From positions 1 through 37,121 of the forward strand of contig CAMNWW010000002.1 in NCBI GenBank assembly GCA_946566415.1: 37,121 nt of DNA, written 5' to 3'. This DNA is from an uncultured Lachnospiraceae bacterium (lineage in GTDB: Bacteria > Bacillota > Clostridia > Lachnospirales > Lachnospiraceae). The notes beneath the pieces are model-generated. The model made no database searches. It saw nothing but the letters and a program-made list of their open reading frames with translations, and was not told the origin of the DNA. Position numbers and translations under genes: made by a program. Shown here piece by piece: positions 16,260-23,411 of this stretch (position 1 is the stretch's first letter; each line of letters opens with the position of its first letter).

Positions 16260-18086
16260 GTGTTTAAAAATTTGAAAATGAGAAACAAGCTTTTCCTCTC
16301 ATTCGGTACTGTGATTGTGTTTTACCTTATCACTGTTGTTTTATCGTTTGTTGGGTTAAGCCGTGTTTCAAGCGGATTGGCATCTTTTTATGAGGTCCCT
16401 TATCCGATGGTGCAGCATACGCTGGAACTTCAGTCGACTACCCGGCAGGTATATTTAGACCTGTTCCGCGCTCTTGTGGCCGATAATGCTTCCGACAGGC
16501 AGGTCACTTTGGCCGCTATCGAGGATGCCGCGAAGCAAAAAGATGCTTCTTTGGCAGCGCTGAAGGCGTGTTATGAAGGAGATCCGTCAACGCTTCAGGC
16601 AATCGAAGCAGCAGCAGCAAAAACCGGAACTTTAAGAGAAGAGGCGGCAGGTTACATAAAATCCGGCGATACCGATAACGCGCTGGCTACCATCACCGGC
16701 GATTATAATTCCGCTTGCGATGAGCTTGACGAAATTTTAAACCAGACCATTGACAGCGCGAAGATTACGGCGGATGATTATTATTCTTCCGGTATGTCCA
16801 CCAAGAAAATATGCCAGACCATTTTATTTGTACTTGCTATTGTGTGCGTCATTTTAACATTCCTTCTTATTTTCTGGATTGTTCGGGCAATTACACAGCC
16901 GTTGGCTGAGATTCAGACCGCTATGATAGCAATGTCAAAGGGCGATATGCATCCCGATGTTTCTTATCAGTCTAACGATGAGTTTGGCGATTTGGCGGAT
17001 AAGCTGCGGTTTGTACTGAGTACATTAGCCAGTTATATCGAGCATATCTGTTCTAAGATGGATTCGCTTGCAACAGGTGATTTCTCTGTAGATTTTGATA
17101 TGGATTATCTCGGTGAATTTGAATCTATTAAGTATTCCGGCTCTAAGATCCTGGAATCCTTGAACGATACTTTAAGCCAGCTTCATCAGGCAGCGGACCA
17201 GGTGGCAAGCGGCTCTGACCAGGTTTCAAGCGGCGCGCAGGCATTAAGCCAGGGCGCTACTGAGCAGGCAAGTTCCGTCGAAGAACTGGCGGCGACTTTG
17301 AACGATCTGTCTACCCAGGTTAATCAAAATGCTCAGAATTCCCGCGATATTAATAATTTGATCGCCCTTACCGCAGGTGAGGTTGACAACAGTAACCGTC
17401 AGATGGAACAGATGATGTCTGCCATGACGAAGATTAACGACTGCTCAAGCCAGATTGAAAAGATCATTAAGACGATCGAAGACATCGCTTTCCAGACCAA
17501 TATCCTTGCATTGAACGCCGCCGTTGAAGCAGCTCGTGCAGGAGAGGCCGGCAAGGGCTTTGCCGTTGTTGCAGATGAAGTCCGCAGCCTTGCTTCTAAG
17601 AGCGCGGAAGCGGCAAAGGATACCACGGTTCTGATCAGCAATTCTTTGAATGCTGTTTCCGAAGGAAATCAGATTGCGGCAGATACACAAAGCTCACTTT
17701 TGAAGGTTGTCGCCAATGCCCAGAAGATTGCGGACGGCATGGCAAAGATTACGGATGCTTCCGACTTGCAGGCCGAAGGAATCACACAGATCACGCAGGG
17801 AATCGACCAGATTTCTTCCGTTGTTCAGACCAATTCCGCGACTGCAGAAGAAAGCGCTGCTGCCAGTGAAGAGTTGTTCAGCCAGTCCAGCCTGCTTAAG
17901 AGTTTGGTCAGCAAGTTCCGGCTGAAAGGTATGCCTGCCGCGGTATCGGCTCCTCCGGTTTCAACCACGACTACGGATGAGCCGGATATGGATTTATCGT
18001 CAGGTACGAGCTATACTCCAAGCTATACCCCTACCAGCAGCAGTTATAGCTCTCCAAACTTTGTTGACGACAATGCGAAATATTAG
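16260..18086 (+). CDS. Methyl-accepting chemotaxis protein
   Basis: This 608-aa receptor has a membrane helix at 11-33, an extracellular four-helix sensor region (about 35-180), a second membrane helix at 185-208 and a HAMP domain (about 209-262). A long signalling coiled coil follows, whose tip reads EDIAFQTNILALNAAVEAAR and then AGEAGKGFAVVADEVR. It signals through CheW/CheA to CheY. The start is GTG, chosen because AGGAGGAG lies 6 nt before it. The C-terminus is a Ser/Thr/Tyr/Pro-rich tail without the CheR-binding pentapeptide. The ligand cannot be inferred. It is transcribed away from the flagellar operon. Confidence 0.95.
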   Translation: MFKNLKMRNKLFLSFGTVIVFYLITVVLSFVGLSRVSSGLASFYEVPYPMVQHTLELQSTTRQVYLDLFRALVADNASDRQVTLAAIEDAAKQKDASLAALKACYEGDPSTLQAIEAAAAKTGTLREEAAGYIKSGDTDNALATITGDYNSACDELDEILNQTIDSAKITADDYYSSGMSTKKICQTILFVLAIVCVILTFLLIFWIVRAITQPLAEIQTAMIAMSKGDMHPDVSYQSNDEFGDLADKLRFVLSTLASYIEHICSKMDSLATGDFSVDFDMDYLGEFESIKYSGSKILESLNDTLSQLHQAADQVASGSDQVSSGAQALSQGATEQASSVEELAATLNDLSTQVNQNAQNSRDINNLIALTAGEVDNSNRQMEQMMSAMTKINDCSSQIEKIIKTIEDIAFQTNILALNAAVEAARAGEAGKGFAVVADEVRSLASKSAEAAKDTTVLISNSLNAVSEGNQIAADTQSSLLKVVANAQKIADGMAKITDASDLQAEGITQITQGIDQISSVVQTNSATAEESAAASEELFSQSSLLKSLVSKFRLKGMPAAVSAPPVSTTTTDEPDMDLSSGTSYTPSYTPTSSSYSSPNFVDDNAKY

Positions 18087-18100
18087 TATCTAAGAATTTA

Positions 18101-18142
18101 AAAGGGTCTGCAAAATGGATTTTACCATTTTGCAGACCCTTT
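18101..18142. terminator. Strong, possibly bidirectional terminator
   Basis: AAAGGGTCTGCAAAATGG (18101-18118) pairs perfectly over 18 bp with 18125-18142 across a 6-nt loop. It ends the chemoreceptor and, read leftwards, also follows the TPR-like gene whose stop is at 18163. Confidence 0.85.
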
Positions 18143-18162
18143 GTTACTTTAAAAATTTCCAT

Positions 18163-18990
18163 TCAAAAATTCCAGAGTTCCTGTGAGCCATATTTAATCG
18201 GATCTGTCAGAAAATTACGGAACAACTTATCATACTCCTTCTGGTAATGGTCCGCCTTTTCCTGATCCTCCATCACACGGAAAAAGGTCGCCGCCTGCAT
18301 GAACTTATCTTGTGTCTGGTAATTGCATTCCAGCCCTGTCATCGCCTCCTCCATCAGACCGATCGCCTTCTCCTTTTGTCCCCGTCCTGCAAGGTAAGTT
18401 CCGCATGAGCAGACACACTCAAAATTGTCCGGCTCTTCGCGATACCAGTTTTCATACCAGGCATCGCTCTCTTCCACTCTCTTCAGACTGTAAAGCGCGT
18501 CTCCGATCGCGCGGTTGTAATCGTTCGGCCTTTCCTTTTCCCACGCAAAAGTCTTTTTGACATCGTGACAGAAATCTATTGCATCCTCAAACCTCCTCAG
18601 GCAGAAATACACCGTGACTACCTTGGGAAGCCATTCCGCAAAATTATACCGGAACTCTGTCGCCTCGTCCACGTCAAACAGCTCCAGCTTTCGATAAGCC
18701 TCCGCAACATTCTCCTTGATTCTCTCCCAGACCGGATACCACGCTTCGAGGCACTGTTCCATCTCATACTTTTCATATAGCCCGTCGCCCGTCCTTAGCG
18801 CCGCGGCTACTCCTTTCCAGAGATCGCCCTCCTCTTTCTCCCCGCCTTCATCCTCAAGGGCTTCCTCATCCCACTCGTCATCGTCCAGAAAATCCTCATC
18901 AAACAAATCATCGTCAAAAGACATTTTATCAAAATCCTTCTGGCGCTTTACCGCCTCAAATATAGACTTCTGTAAAAGTTGGTTTGACAT
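18163..18990 (-). CDS. TPR-like protein with acidic N-terminus, function unknown
   Basis: This protein of about 275 aa has a very Asp/Glu-rich segment at about 25-55, then helical repeats rich in Trp, Tyr and Phe that look like degenerate tetratricopeptide units (for example YFCLRRFEDAIDFCHDVKK and GDALYSLKRVEESDAWYENW). No signal peptide or membrane helix is present, so it is probably a cytoplasmic scaffold. I do not recognise a specific family. An upstream GTG would add six residues; the chosen ATG lies 11 nt after GGAGG. It has its own extended -10 promoter, so it need not be co-transcribed with the upstream acetyltransferase. Confidence 0.65.
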   Translation of the reverse strand: MSNQLLQKSIFEAVKRQKDFDKMSFDDDLFDEDFLDDDEWDEEALEDEGGEKEEGDLWKGVAAALRTGDGLYEKYEMEQCLEAWYPVWERIKENVAEAYRKLELFDVDEATEFRYNFAEWLPKVVTVYFCLRRFEDAIDFCHDVKKTFAWEKERPNDYNRAIGDALYSLKRVEESDAWYENWYREEPDNFECVCSCGTYLAGRGQKEKAIGLMEEAMTGLECNYQTQDKFMQAATFFRVMEDQEKADHYQKEYDKLFRNFLTDPIKYGSQELWNF

Positions 18991-19084
18991 CTTCGTACAT
19001 TCCTCCACATTGTTTCCTTCCCCAACCCTTATCCATCGTATTGCTTTTCTCCCATAAAATTCAATATTGCATATAAGCGTTTTT

Positions 19085-19113
19085 ATTATAGCAAATGTTC
19101 ACTCACTTGACTA
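19085..19113 (-). promoter_or_regulatory. Promoter of the TPR-like gene
   Basis: On the minus strand a consensus TATAAT (19085-19090) is preceded by TGC, making an extended -10. A weak TAGTCA lies 17 nt further upstream. Start would be near 19078, about 88 nt before the gene. Confidence 0.6.
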
Positions 19114-19121
19114 GTGTTTAT

Positions 19122-19640
19122 TTACCTTTTTCCGCCGTTCTCAGACAGCATCTCCTGTGTCAGTTCAAACGCAAGACGTTTCGTCCCGTCCTGAACAAAG
19201 ATGTTTCCGCAATACTGAAATCCATTCTTCTGCAGCACTCTTTGCATGACCTTATTATTCTCATGGGTGTCAATCCGCAGATGTCCCCCTGACTGTGCAA
19301 ACGCCCACCCGATGCAAAAGGAAGCAACGCCTCGTCTCCCCCTATCCGCCGCAATCCGATGGATAACCCCATAAGCAAAGTCACTCTTCCATTCCCCTTC
19401 ATAGATAACGGCATAATTTGGTTCCTCCATAACTTTAAAGAAAAACACGCCGATGATTTCCGTTCCATCCAGACACACATAGCTGTCGCCGTCGGCAATG
19501 TCCTTTAGGACCCTCATAGCCTGCGGCTCCTTCTCTCCCCACTGTGTCGGATTCCCGTTCTCTCTCATAAATGCCCTGGCATCCTCATAAATTTGTAATA
19601 TTCTTTCCAAATCCTCTTTCTTTGATTTCCTAATCTTCAT
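19122..19640 (-). CDS. GNAT-family N-acetyltransferase
   Basis: This 172-aa protein has a GNAT fold: MKIRKSKKEDLERILQIYED at the N-terminus, strand segments VCLDGTEIIGVFFF and YAVIYEG, and an acetyl-CoA loop region AADRGRRGVASFCIGWAFAQ. It ends with the typical LRIDTHENNKVMQRVLQKNG and FQYCG segments. GNAT enzymes transfer an acetyl group to amines of proteins or small molecules; the substrate here is unknown. It starts 33 nt after the GTPase-NYN stop on the same strand, so the two are probably co-transcribed. That makes a link to translation possible but unproven. Confidence 0.85.
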   Translation of the reverse strand: MKIRKSKKEDLERILQIYEDARAFMRENGNPTQWGEKEPQAMRVLKDIADGDSYVCLDGTEIIGVFFFKVMEEPNYAVIYEGEWKSDFAYGVIHRIAADRGRRGVASFCIGWAFAQSGGHLRIDTHENNKVMQRVLQKNGFQYCGNIFVQDGTKRLAFELTQEMLSENGGKR

Positions 19641-19673
19641 TCCTCTTTCATTCCTTTTTACAATATTTACTCT

Positions 19674-22427
19674 CTATTTTCTGCCAAGGCGTATTTTCTC
19701 CATGTCCGCCGCCAGTTCCCGGTCCATATGGTGAAATAAATAGTTCTTTCCCTGGTCTTTATGTTTTTCATATTCCTCCTGTATCTGCCTCCTGGTAAAC
19801 TCTATTTCATTTAAAAACTCACGGGATGAAATCAGCGTGCCGCCTTGTCCCAATGTAATGACCTGCTCCACACCGTCTGATGTCACCACCGTCACATGGT
19901 ATTTCCGTCCGATTTCATGCACCACTTTTTCAATATACTGGTCTGCAGTCTCCGCCTTTTTTGTATAAACCACATGGATATTGTGATATTTCAAAACTTC
20001 CATATTGAAGTTATCTACCTTATACGCATCAAACACCAGGATTAAAACGCATTTCTTAAACCCTTGATAGTTGCAGAGAATATCCATTAATTTATTCCTG
20101 GCAGCCTCGATATTTTCCTTTGCAAGCTCTTTCAGATCGTCCCATGCGAATATGACATTATATCCGTCTACCAACAAATATTCCTGCACGGCCTTTTCCT
20201 GTTTCCCCGGCTTCTTCTGTGAATCTGCCGTGACCGTCCTGGTTTCGCTGCTCCTCTTCCTCTCAACACGCCCGTATGTGCGGATGAAAATCTCCTCCAG
20301 TTCACAGTCTTGTTTACGGTTCCTCTCATATTCTCCATCACCGTATCTTTCGTGTATCCTTGACGGGCCCTTTCCGCCTTTAACCCCATCCAAATCCTGC
20401 TCTTCTGACTCTTCCCTGTCTTCTTCCTTATATAACTGGCTTTCAATATGCATATATTGGGGGACCTGGTCCCACGGCACATAAAATCCAGCCCCATGTG
20501 CGCAGAAAATAGAGCCTGGCGGATTTTCCACATCCCGTTCTGCGTCATAACCTGCTTCCTCTATGACTTCCTCTGCATTGGAACAGGGCGCATAACCCCC
20601 GAATTGACAGGAAATCCTGCCCTGTCCTCTGGTGTATGCATTGACTTCCCTTTGATAATCGCGCATCCCGGCGACCGGCGCCGTTCCTTTAAGAAGACAC
20701 ATTTCCCCGGCCGTCTCGGGAGCGGTAAATTCTCCTTGCATTTTCTGGATATCCGCCAGGGCGCGGCCTGTATATTCCGCCGGAACTTCCAGCCGGAATC
20801 TGTAATATGGTTCCAGAAGGACGCTGTCCGCCTGCATCAGCCCCTGCCTTACCGCACGGTAAGTGGCCTGCCGGAAATCGCCCCCTTCCGTATGCTTAAT
20901 ATGTGCCCGTCCCGCAAGCAGTGTAAACTTTATATCAGTGACTGCCGCTCCTGTCAGTACACCGCGGTGCTCTTTCTCTGCAAGATGTGTCAGAATCAGC
21001 CTTTGCCAGTTTCGATCCAGCACATCTTCGCTGCAACGGCTCGCGAACGTCACCCCGCTCCCCGCCTCGCCTGGCTCCAGAAGAAGATGCACCTCCGCAT
21101 AGTGGCGCAGCGGCTCAAAATGCCCTACTCCTTCCGCCGCCTTACGTATCGTCTCTTTATATACGATTTTCCCTGTGCCAAAAGAAGCCTTGATGCCGAA
21201 ACGCTCCTCAATCAGGCTGCGCAGGATTTCGATCTGAATCTCTCCCATGATCTGGGCATGAATTTCTTCCAGCTCCTCATTCCATACAATCCGAAGAAGA
21301 GGATCCTCCTCCTCCAACACCCTAAGATTTTGAAGCATTATATGGGGATCCACCGATTCCGGAAACAGCACACGGTAACTCAGCACCGGCTGAAGAACAG
21401 GCTTGGGGGACTCCTCCTCTGTTCCCAGACCTTCGCCGGGATATGTATGCGTAAGCCCCGTAACGGCGCAGACCACCCCCGCCTCAGCCTCCTGAAGCAT
21501 TTCAAATTTTTCTCCGGAATAGAGCCTGATCTGGTTCACCTTTTCTTCCCAAATCTCCGACGCATTTTCCGCGCTCCTGAGGTTGTCCTTAACCTTTAGT
21601 TTCCCTCTGGTGACCCGCAGATGCGTCAAACGGTTTCCCTGCAGATCCCGTGAAATCTTGTAGACTCTTGCTCCAAAAGAATCTCCCTGCTCCTTGCCAA
21701 GGGCCCGGTTTCCTATTGTAAAACGGCATATTCCTTCCAGAAGCCTGTCCACCCCCTGTATCTTAAGCGCCGAGCCAAAATAACAAGGGAAAACTTTCCG
21801 CTCCGCGATCAGACGGATAACCGAATCTTCCCCTATCCTCTCCTTCTCGATATACTCTTCCATCGCCTCCTCGTCAGAAAGCGCAAGCTGCTCCCAGAAC
21901 AGTTCCCGCTCTTCGGCTTCCTCATCAAAGGCAATACATCCCTCGTCCAGGATATTCTTCAATTCTTCCAATATTTTCTCCCGTTCCGTCCCCCTCTGGT
22001 CCATCTTGTTGACAAATACAAATACAGGTATCCCATACCTCTTTAACAGTCTCCAGAGCGTGCGGGTATGCCCCTGCACACCGTCCGCGCCGTTGATCAC
22101 AAGAATCGCATAATCCAGCACCGGAAGAGTCCTCTCTGTCTCCGCGGCAAAATCCACATGCCCCGGCGTGTCAAGCATCGTCATATATACGCCGTCCAGC
22201 ACAAGCTCCGCCTGTTTGGAGAAAATCGTAATCCCTCTGCCCCGCTCTAATATATGAGTATCCAGAAAGGCATCCCCATGGTCTACCCTCCCAGGTTTTC
22301 TTATATTTCCGCAAAGATACAGAATACTTTCCGATAATGTCGTCTTTCCCGCGTCTACATGGGCCAACAAACCCACACTAATATGTTTTCTATGTCCAAT
22401 TGGTTTATTTTCCGAGGTTTCCGCCAT
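19674..22427 (-). CDS. Tet(M)-like translational GTPase fused to a YacP/Rae1-like NYN ribonuclease domain
   Basis: This 917-aa protein has two parts. Residues 1 to about 664 follow the EF-G/Tet(M) family. G1 is AHVDAGKT (22-29), the switch I region is ERGRGITI (61-68), G3 is DTPGHVDF (86-93) and G4 is NKMD (140-143). Domains II-V follow, ending at WDQVPQYMHIES. After a charged linker (665-747), residues 749-917 match YacP/Rae1: LLVDGYNVIFAW (D754), VFDAY (D800), ETAD (E826, D829), VTSDGVEQ (D851) and GQGG. B. subtilis Rae1 cuts mRNA in the ribosomal A site. The fusion therefore suggests a GTPase that places a nuclease at the ribosome (inference). The domain IV loop reads KHTEGGDFR, unlike the Tet(M) SPVST loop, so tetracycline resistance is doubtful. 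The RBS AGAAAGGGA lies 8 nt before the ATG, inside an inverted repeat. Confidence 0.92.
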   Translation of the reverse strand: MAETSENKPIGHRKHISVGLLAHVDAGKTTLSESILYLCGNIRKPGRVDHGDAFLDTHILERGRGITIFSKQAELVLDGVYMTMLDTPGHVDFAAETERTLPVLDYAILVINGADGVQGHTRTLWRLLKRYGIPVFVFVNKMDQRGTEREKILEELKNILDEGCIAFDEEAEERELFWEQLALSDEEAMEEYIEKERIGEDSVIRLIAERKVFPCYFGSALKIQGVDRLLEGICRFTIGNRALGKEQGDSFGARVYKISRDLQGNRLTHLRVTRGKLKVKDNLRSAENASEIWEEKVNQIRLYSGEKFEMLQEAEAGVVCAVTGLTHTYPGEGLGTEEESPKPVLQPVLSYRVLFPESVDPHIMLQNLRVLEEEDPLLRIVWNEELEEIHAQIMGEIQIEILRSLIEERFGIKASFGTGKIVYKETIRKAAEGVGHFEPLRHYAEVHLLLEPGEAGSGVTFASRCSEDVLDRNWQRLILTHLAEKEHRGVLTGAAVTDIKFTLLAGRAHIKHTEGGDFRQATYRAVRQGLMQADSVLLEPYYRFRLEVPAEYTGRALADIQKMQGEFTAPETAGEMCLLKGTAPVAGMRDYQREVNAYTRGQGRISCQFGGYAPCSNAEEVIEEAGYDAERDVENPPGSIFCAHGAGFYVPWDQVPQYMHIESQLYKEEDREESEEQDLDGVKGGKGPSRIHERYGDGEYERNRKQDCELEEIFIRTYGRVERKRSSETRTVTADSQKKPGKQEKAVQEYLLVDGYNVIFAWDDLKELAKENIEAARNKLMDILCNYQGFKKCVLILVFDAYKVDNFNMEVLKYHNIHVVYTKKAETADQYIEKVVHEIGRKYHVTVVTSDGVEQVITLGQGGTLISSREFLNEIEFTRRQIQEEYEKHKDQGKNYLFHHMDRELAADMEKIRLGRK

Positions 22428-22431
22428 AGAA

Positions 22432-22535
22432 AATGTCCCTTTCTGCTGTTTATTGTACTATATTGATGATGTTGCCCGATAAATGAGTCCACCGTCGGGC
22501 CCCATATTAATTATCATAACACAGAAAGGGACATT
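22432..22535 (-). promoter_or_regulatory. 14-bp inverted repeat sequestering the GTPase ribosome binding site
   Basis: CAGAAAGGGACATT, read on the minus strand at 22445-22432, contains the GTPase ribosome binding site. Its perfect complement AATGTCCCTTTCTG lies upstream at 22535-22522. The 76-nt loop has a second hairpin, GCCCGA/TCGGGC (22474-22479 and 22495-22500). In RNA the long stem would hide the ribosome binding site. One competing reading exists: TCGACT (22536-22541), 17 nt, TATGAT (22513-22518) resembles a sigma-A promoter whose spacer is exactly the upstream arm. In that case the arms could instead be operator DNA. Confidence 0.7.
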
Positions 22536-22551
22536 AGTCGATAAGTGAAAA

Positions 22552-22593
22552 TTACGCAGCAGGCTTCAACGGCTGACGCCTCCTTTTGTTCAT
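22552..22593 (-). CDS. Candidate leader peptide MNKRRRQPLKPAA
   Basis: A 13-codon ORF lies between the terminator of the upstream gene and the sequestering repeat. It starts at an ATG that overlaps the stop (ATGA) of a 3-codon ORF, Met-Asp-Ala, at 22590-22601, which has GGTGGAG 7 nt before its ATG. The peptide has three consecutive arginines after a lysine, the kind of basic run that macrolides can stall, and ends PLKPAA. Its stop is 16 nt before the first arm of the repeat. A ribosome stalled on such an ORF could free the GTPase start, as in translation attenuation. No transcript start is known, so it may not be transcribed. Confidence 0.4.
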   Translation of the reverse strand: MNKRRRQPLKPAA

Positions 22594-22655
22594 GCGTCCA
22601 TGATACGGCTCCACCGTTAAACAAACAATCGCTAAAAACCGAAACATTTTCTATA

Positions 22656-22691
22656 AAAGACGTATGAGATGGTCACATCTCATACGTCTTT
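22656..22691. terminator. Terminator after the small membrane protein gene
   Basis: AAAGACGTATGAGATG (22656-22671) pairs perfectly over 16 bp with 22676-22691 across a 4-nt loop. Read leftwards it is followed by a short T-rich tail (TTTTATAG). It starts 3 nt after the stop of the gene at 22695 and isolates it from the GTPase leader. Confidence 0.85.
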
Positions 22692-22694
22692 GCC

Positions 22695-23366
22695 CTAAAT
22701 CGTACCTAATGTTATCATAATATTAAGTATCCACATGATAATCGCCACGCAGACCCCGATAATGCACAGCGCTTTTCCTGCCTTCGCTCTTCCCGCCATG
22801 CTGGAGCCGGAACCCATACGCGCCCTACCAAACCCGACGCACCCTAGAAGGATGCTCACTATCGGTATCAAAAATGCAGATACAAGGCTTAGTATCCCAA
22901 ATACAAGAGCCATATTGGCTGCTTTGGTATTGTCCACTGTCCTCACCGGGATCGGCTGCCCTGTAGGCAGTCCCATTGATCCGTTGAACGGCTGGGCGCC
23001 CATTGATCCATTCATCGGCTGCCCTCCCGCAGGTCCTTGCTGTACAGGAAGCGGCTGCTGAAGCGTTCTAAACAAATCTTCCAGGCTGTTCTTATAAGGT
23101 TTCTTAGAAAGAGTTCCGACAAATCCATCCAGATCCCACTCGCCTCCGACAGTCCCTTTCATCCACGCCTCTAAGTGGAACACCCCGCCTGCGTAAGACC
23201 ATTTCAGATATTTAAACCCTTCCATCATCGCGTCCCCTGCGCGGTATGCCGGTTCTCCATGCCAGTCAGACATGCTGAACTGATTCTTCTGCAAATAATC
23301 ATTCATGATAAAACTCACGAAATCGTCCGGTTTATTAAGCACCAGATCCTGCACATATCTTGCCAT
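22695..23366 (-). CDS. Membrane protein with soluble N-terminal domain and DUF4190-like C-terminus
   Basis: This 223-aa protein has a soluble N-terminal domain of about 95 residues (MARYVQDLVLNKPDDFVSFI and onward; Trp-rich YLKWSYAGGVFHLEAWMKGT). A Pro/Gln/Gly/Met linker with two near-copies of QP(M/F)NGSMG follows. Two membrane helices at the end (about 152-175 and 198-220) resemble the DUF4190-type pair. I do not recognise a defined function. It follows the second chemoreceptor by 45 nt on the same strand and ends at its own terminator, so the two may form a unit. AGGAAAA precedes the start. Confidence 0.7.
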   Translation of the reverse strand: MARYVQDLVLNKPDDFVSFIMNDYLQKNQFSMSDWHGEPAYRAGDAMMEGFKYLKWSYAGGVFHLEAWMKGTVGGEWDLDGFVGTLSKKPYKNSLEDLFRTLQQPLPVQQGPAGGQPMNGSMGAQPFNGSMGLPTGQPIPVRTVDNTKAANMALVFGILSLVSAFLIPIVSILLGCVGFGRARMGSGSSMAGRAKAGKALCIIGVCVAIIMWILNIMITLGTI

Positions 23367-23411
23367 TTACTTTTCCTCTTTTCCTCTCTTCCCTCGCCTC
23401 CGGCTTACTAC

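Noticed and set aside
19674..22427. Acquired tetracycline-resistance gene on a mobile element
   Set aside because: The domain IV loop is not of Tet(M) type, there is an extra nuclease domain, and no integrase, transposase or conjugation gene lies nearby.
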